DNA of 54,934 nucleotides. It comes from Oscillospiraceae bacterium (GTDB taxonomy: Bacteria > Bacillota > Clostridia > Oscillospirales > Oscillospiraceae). This document shows positions 54,815-54,934 of this stretch, in pieces. The notes under the pieces are model-generated. The model was given only the letters and a program-made list of their open reading frames with translations. It had not been told where the DNA came from and ran no database searches. The position numbers were made by a program, and so were the translations under genes. Every line of letters begins with the position of its first letter. The first letter of the stretch is position 1. The DNA is taken from NCBI GenBank assembly GCA_009785345.1, contig WQWL01000008.1, positions 1 through 54,934 on the forward strand, in the 5' to 3' direction.

Positions 54815-54934
54815 AGGAACTGTTAAGAAATAAGTTGACGATTTTGCCGCCGAATTTTTGTTGTCATGCGGAGTGAAAAAACCGCCGGAATGCCTGTGGC
54901 CTTTCAAGGTTTTTCCGCACCGCATGGCGGCAAA
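54815..54934. repeat. Palindromic element cut by the right edge
   Basis: TTTGCCGCC (54843-54851) and GGCGGCAAA (54926-54934) are inverted copies, as are CATGCGG/CCGCATG and GAAAAAACC/GGTTTTTCC. The left flank GGAACTGTTAAGAAATAAG is probably the terminal repeat; its partner lies outside the window. Confidence 0.55.

Overview
This 54.9 kb window looks like a low-GC Gram-positive anaerobe, most likely an uncultured gut-type clostridium. The grounds are strong GGAGG ribosome-binding sites, a four-subunit ferredoxin-dependent 2-oxoacid oxidoreductase, a selenocysteine-containing SelD, LXG-type secreted toxins, plant- and host-glycan enzymes, and many short palindromic intergenic elements. The species cannot be named from the sequence. 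No rRNA, tRNA, CRISPR array or intact transposase gene was seen.

Layout. 1-2.5 kb: a palindromic repeat, then a GH112 galactoside phosphorylase. 2.5-6.9 kb (minus): a P-loop ATPase, 2-oxoacid:ferredoxin oxidoreductase subunits delta, alpha, beta, gamma, and ilvE, consistent with branched-chain amino acid interconversion. 7.2-10.6 kb (minus): selD (in-frame UGA with a bSECIS-like hairpin), tdh and kbl (threonine to glycine). 10.9-13.6 kb: divergent glnS and a homocysteine S-methyltransferase. 13.6-19.3 kb: an LXG-type toxin locus with two small export partners, one full-length toxin, a row of promoterless alternative toxin tips sharing a nearly identical linker, and an immunity-type gene after each tip. 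19.4-23.0 kb: a three-gene cassette (HD plus Hsp90-like ATPase, a small helical protein, a membrane protein) that resembles a biological-conflict system and is the best candidate here for an undescribed system. 23.2-27.6 kb: a DUF1015 protein, nagA, a DUF975 membrane protein with a Gln/Pro/Tyr tail, and yebC. 27.6-29.5 kb: a gene-poor, repeat-rich stretch with two small genes. 29.6-38.6 kb: an arabinan-type utilisation locus (ArsR-type regulator, sugar ABC importer without its own ATPase, DUF624 protein, GH51 and GH127 arabinofuranosidases). 38.7-46.1 kb (minus): a large secreted subtilase and a lipoprotein joining a sensor-like domain to a solute-binding domain. 46.3-47.9 kb (minus): an ABC-F protein with one apparently dead ATP site. 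48.2-52.9 kb: a GldA/F/G-like ABC-2 operon ending in a DUF4340 protein. 53.1-54.7 kb (minus): metY behind a methionine-rich leader peptide and a trp-type attenuator. The right edge cuts another palindromic element.

Strongest observations: (1) a 37-residue Met-rich leader peptide with mutually exclusive 1:2, 2:3 and 3:4 RNA pairings ahead of metY; (2) the HD/Hsp90 three-gene cassette next to the toxin array; (3) the toxin-tip cassette array with recombination scars; (4) Sec-containing SelD; (5) an ABC-F protein with concerted loss of one ATP site, including a natural Glu-to-Gln change; (6) a start-region motif AAGGNATGNTCATNNATATG ahead of five unrelated genes, two of them preceded by a hairpin carrying its complement. 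All functional calls come from reading the sequence; no database search was run.
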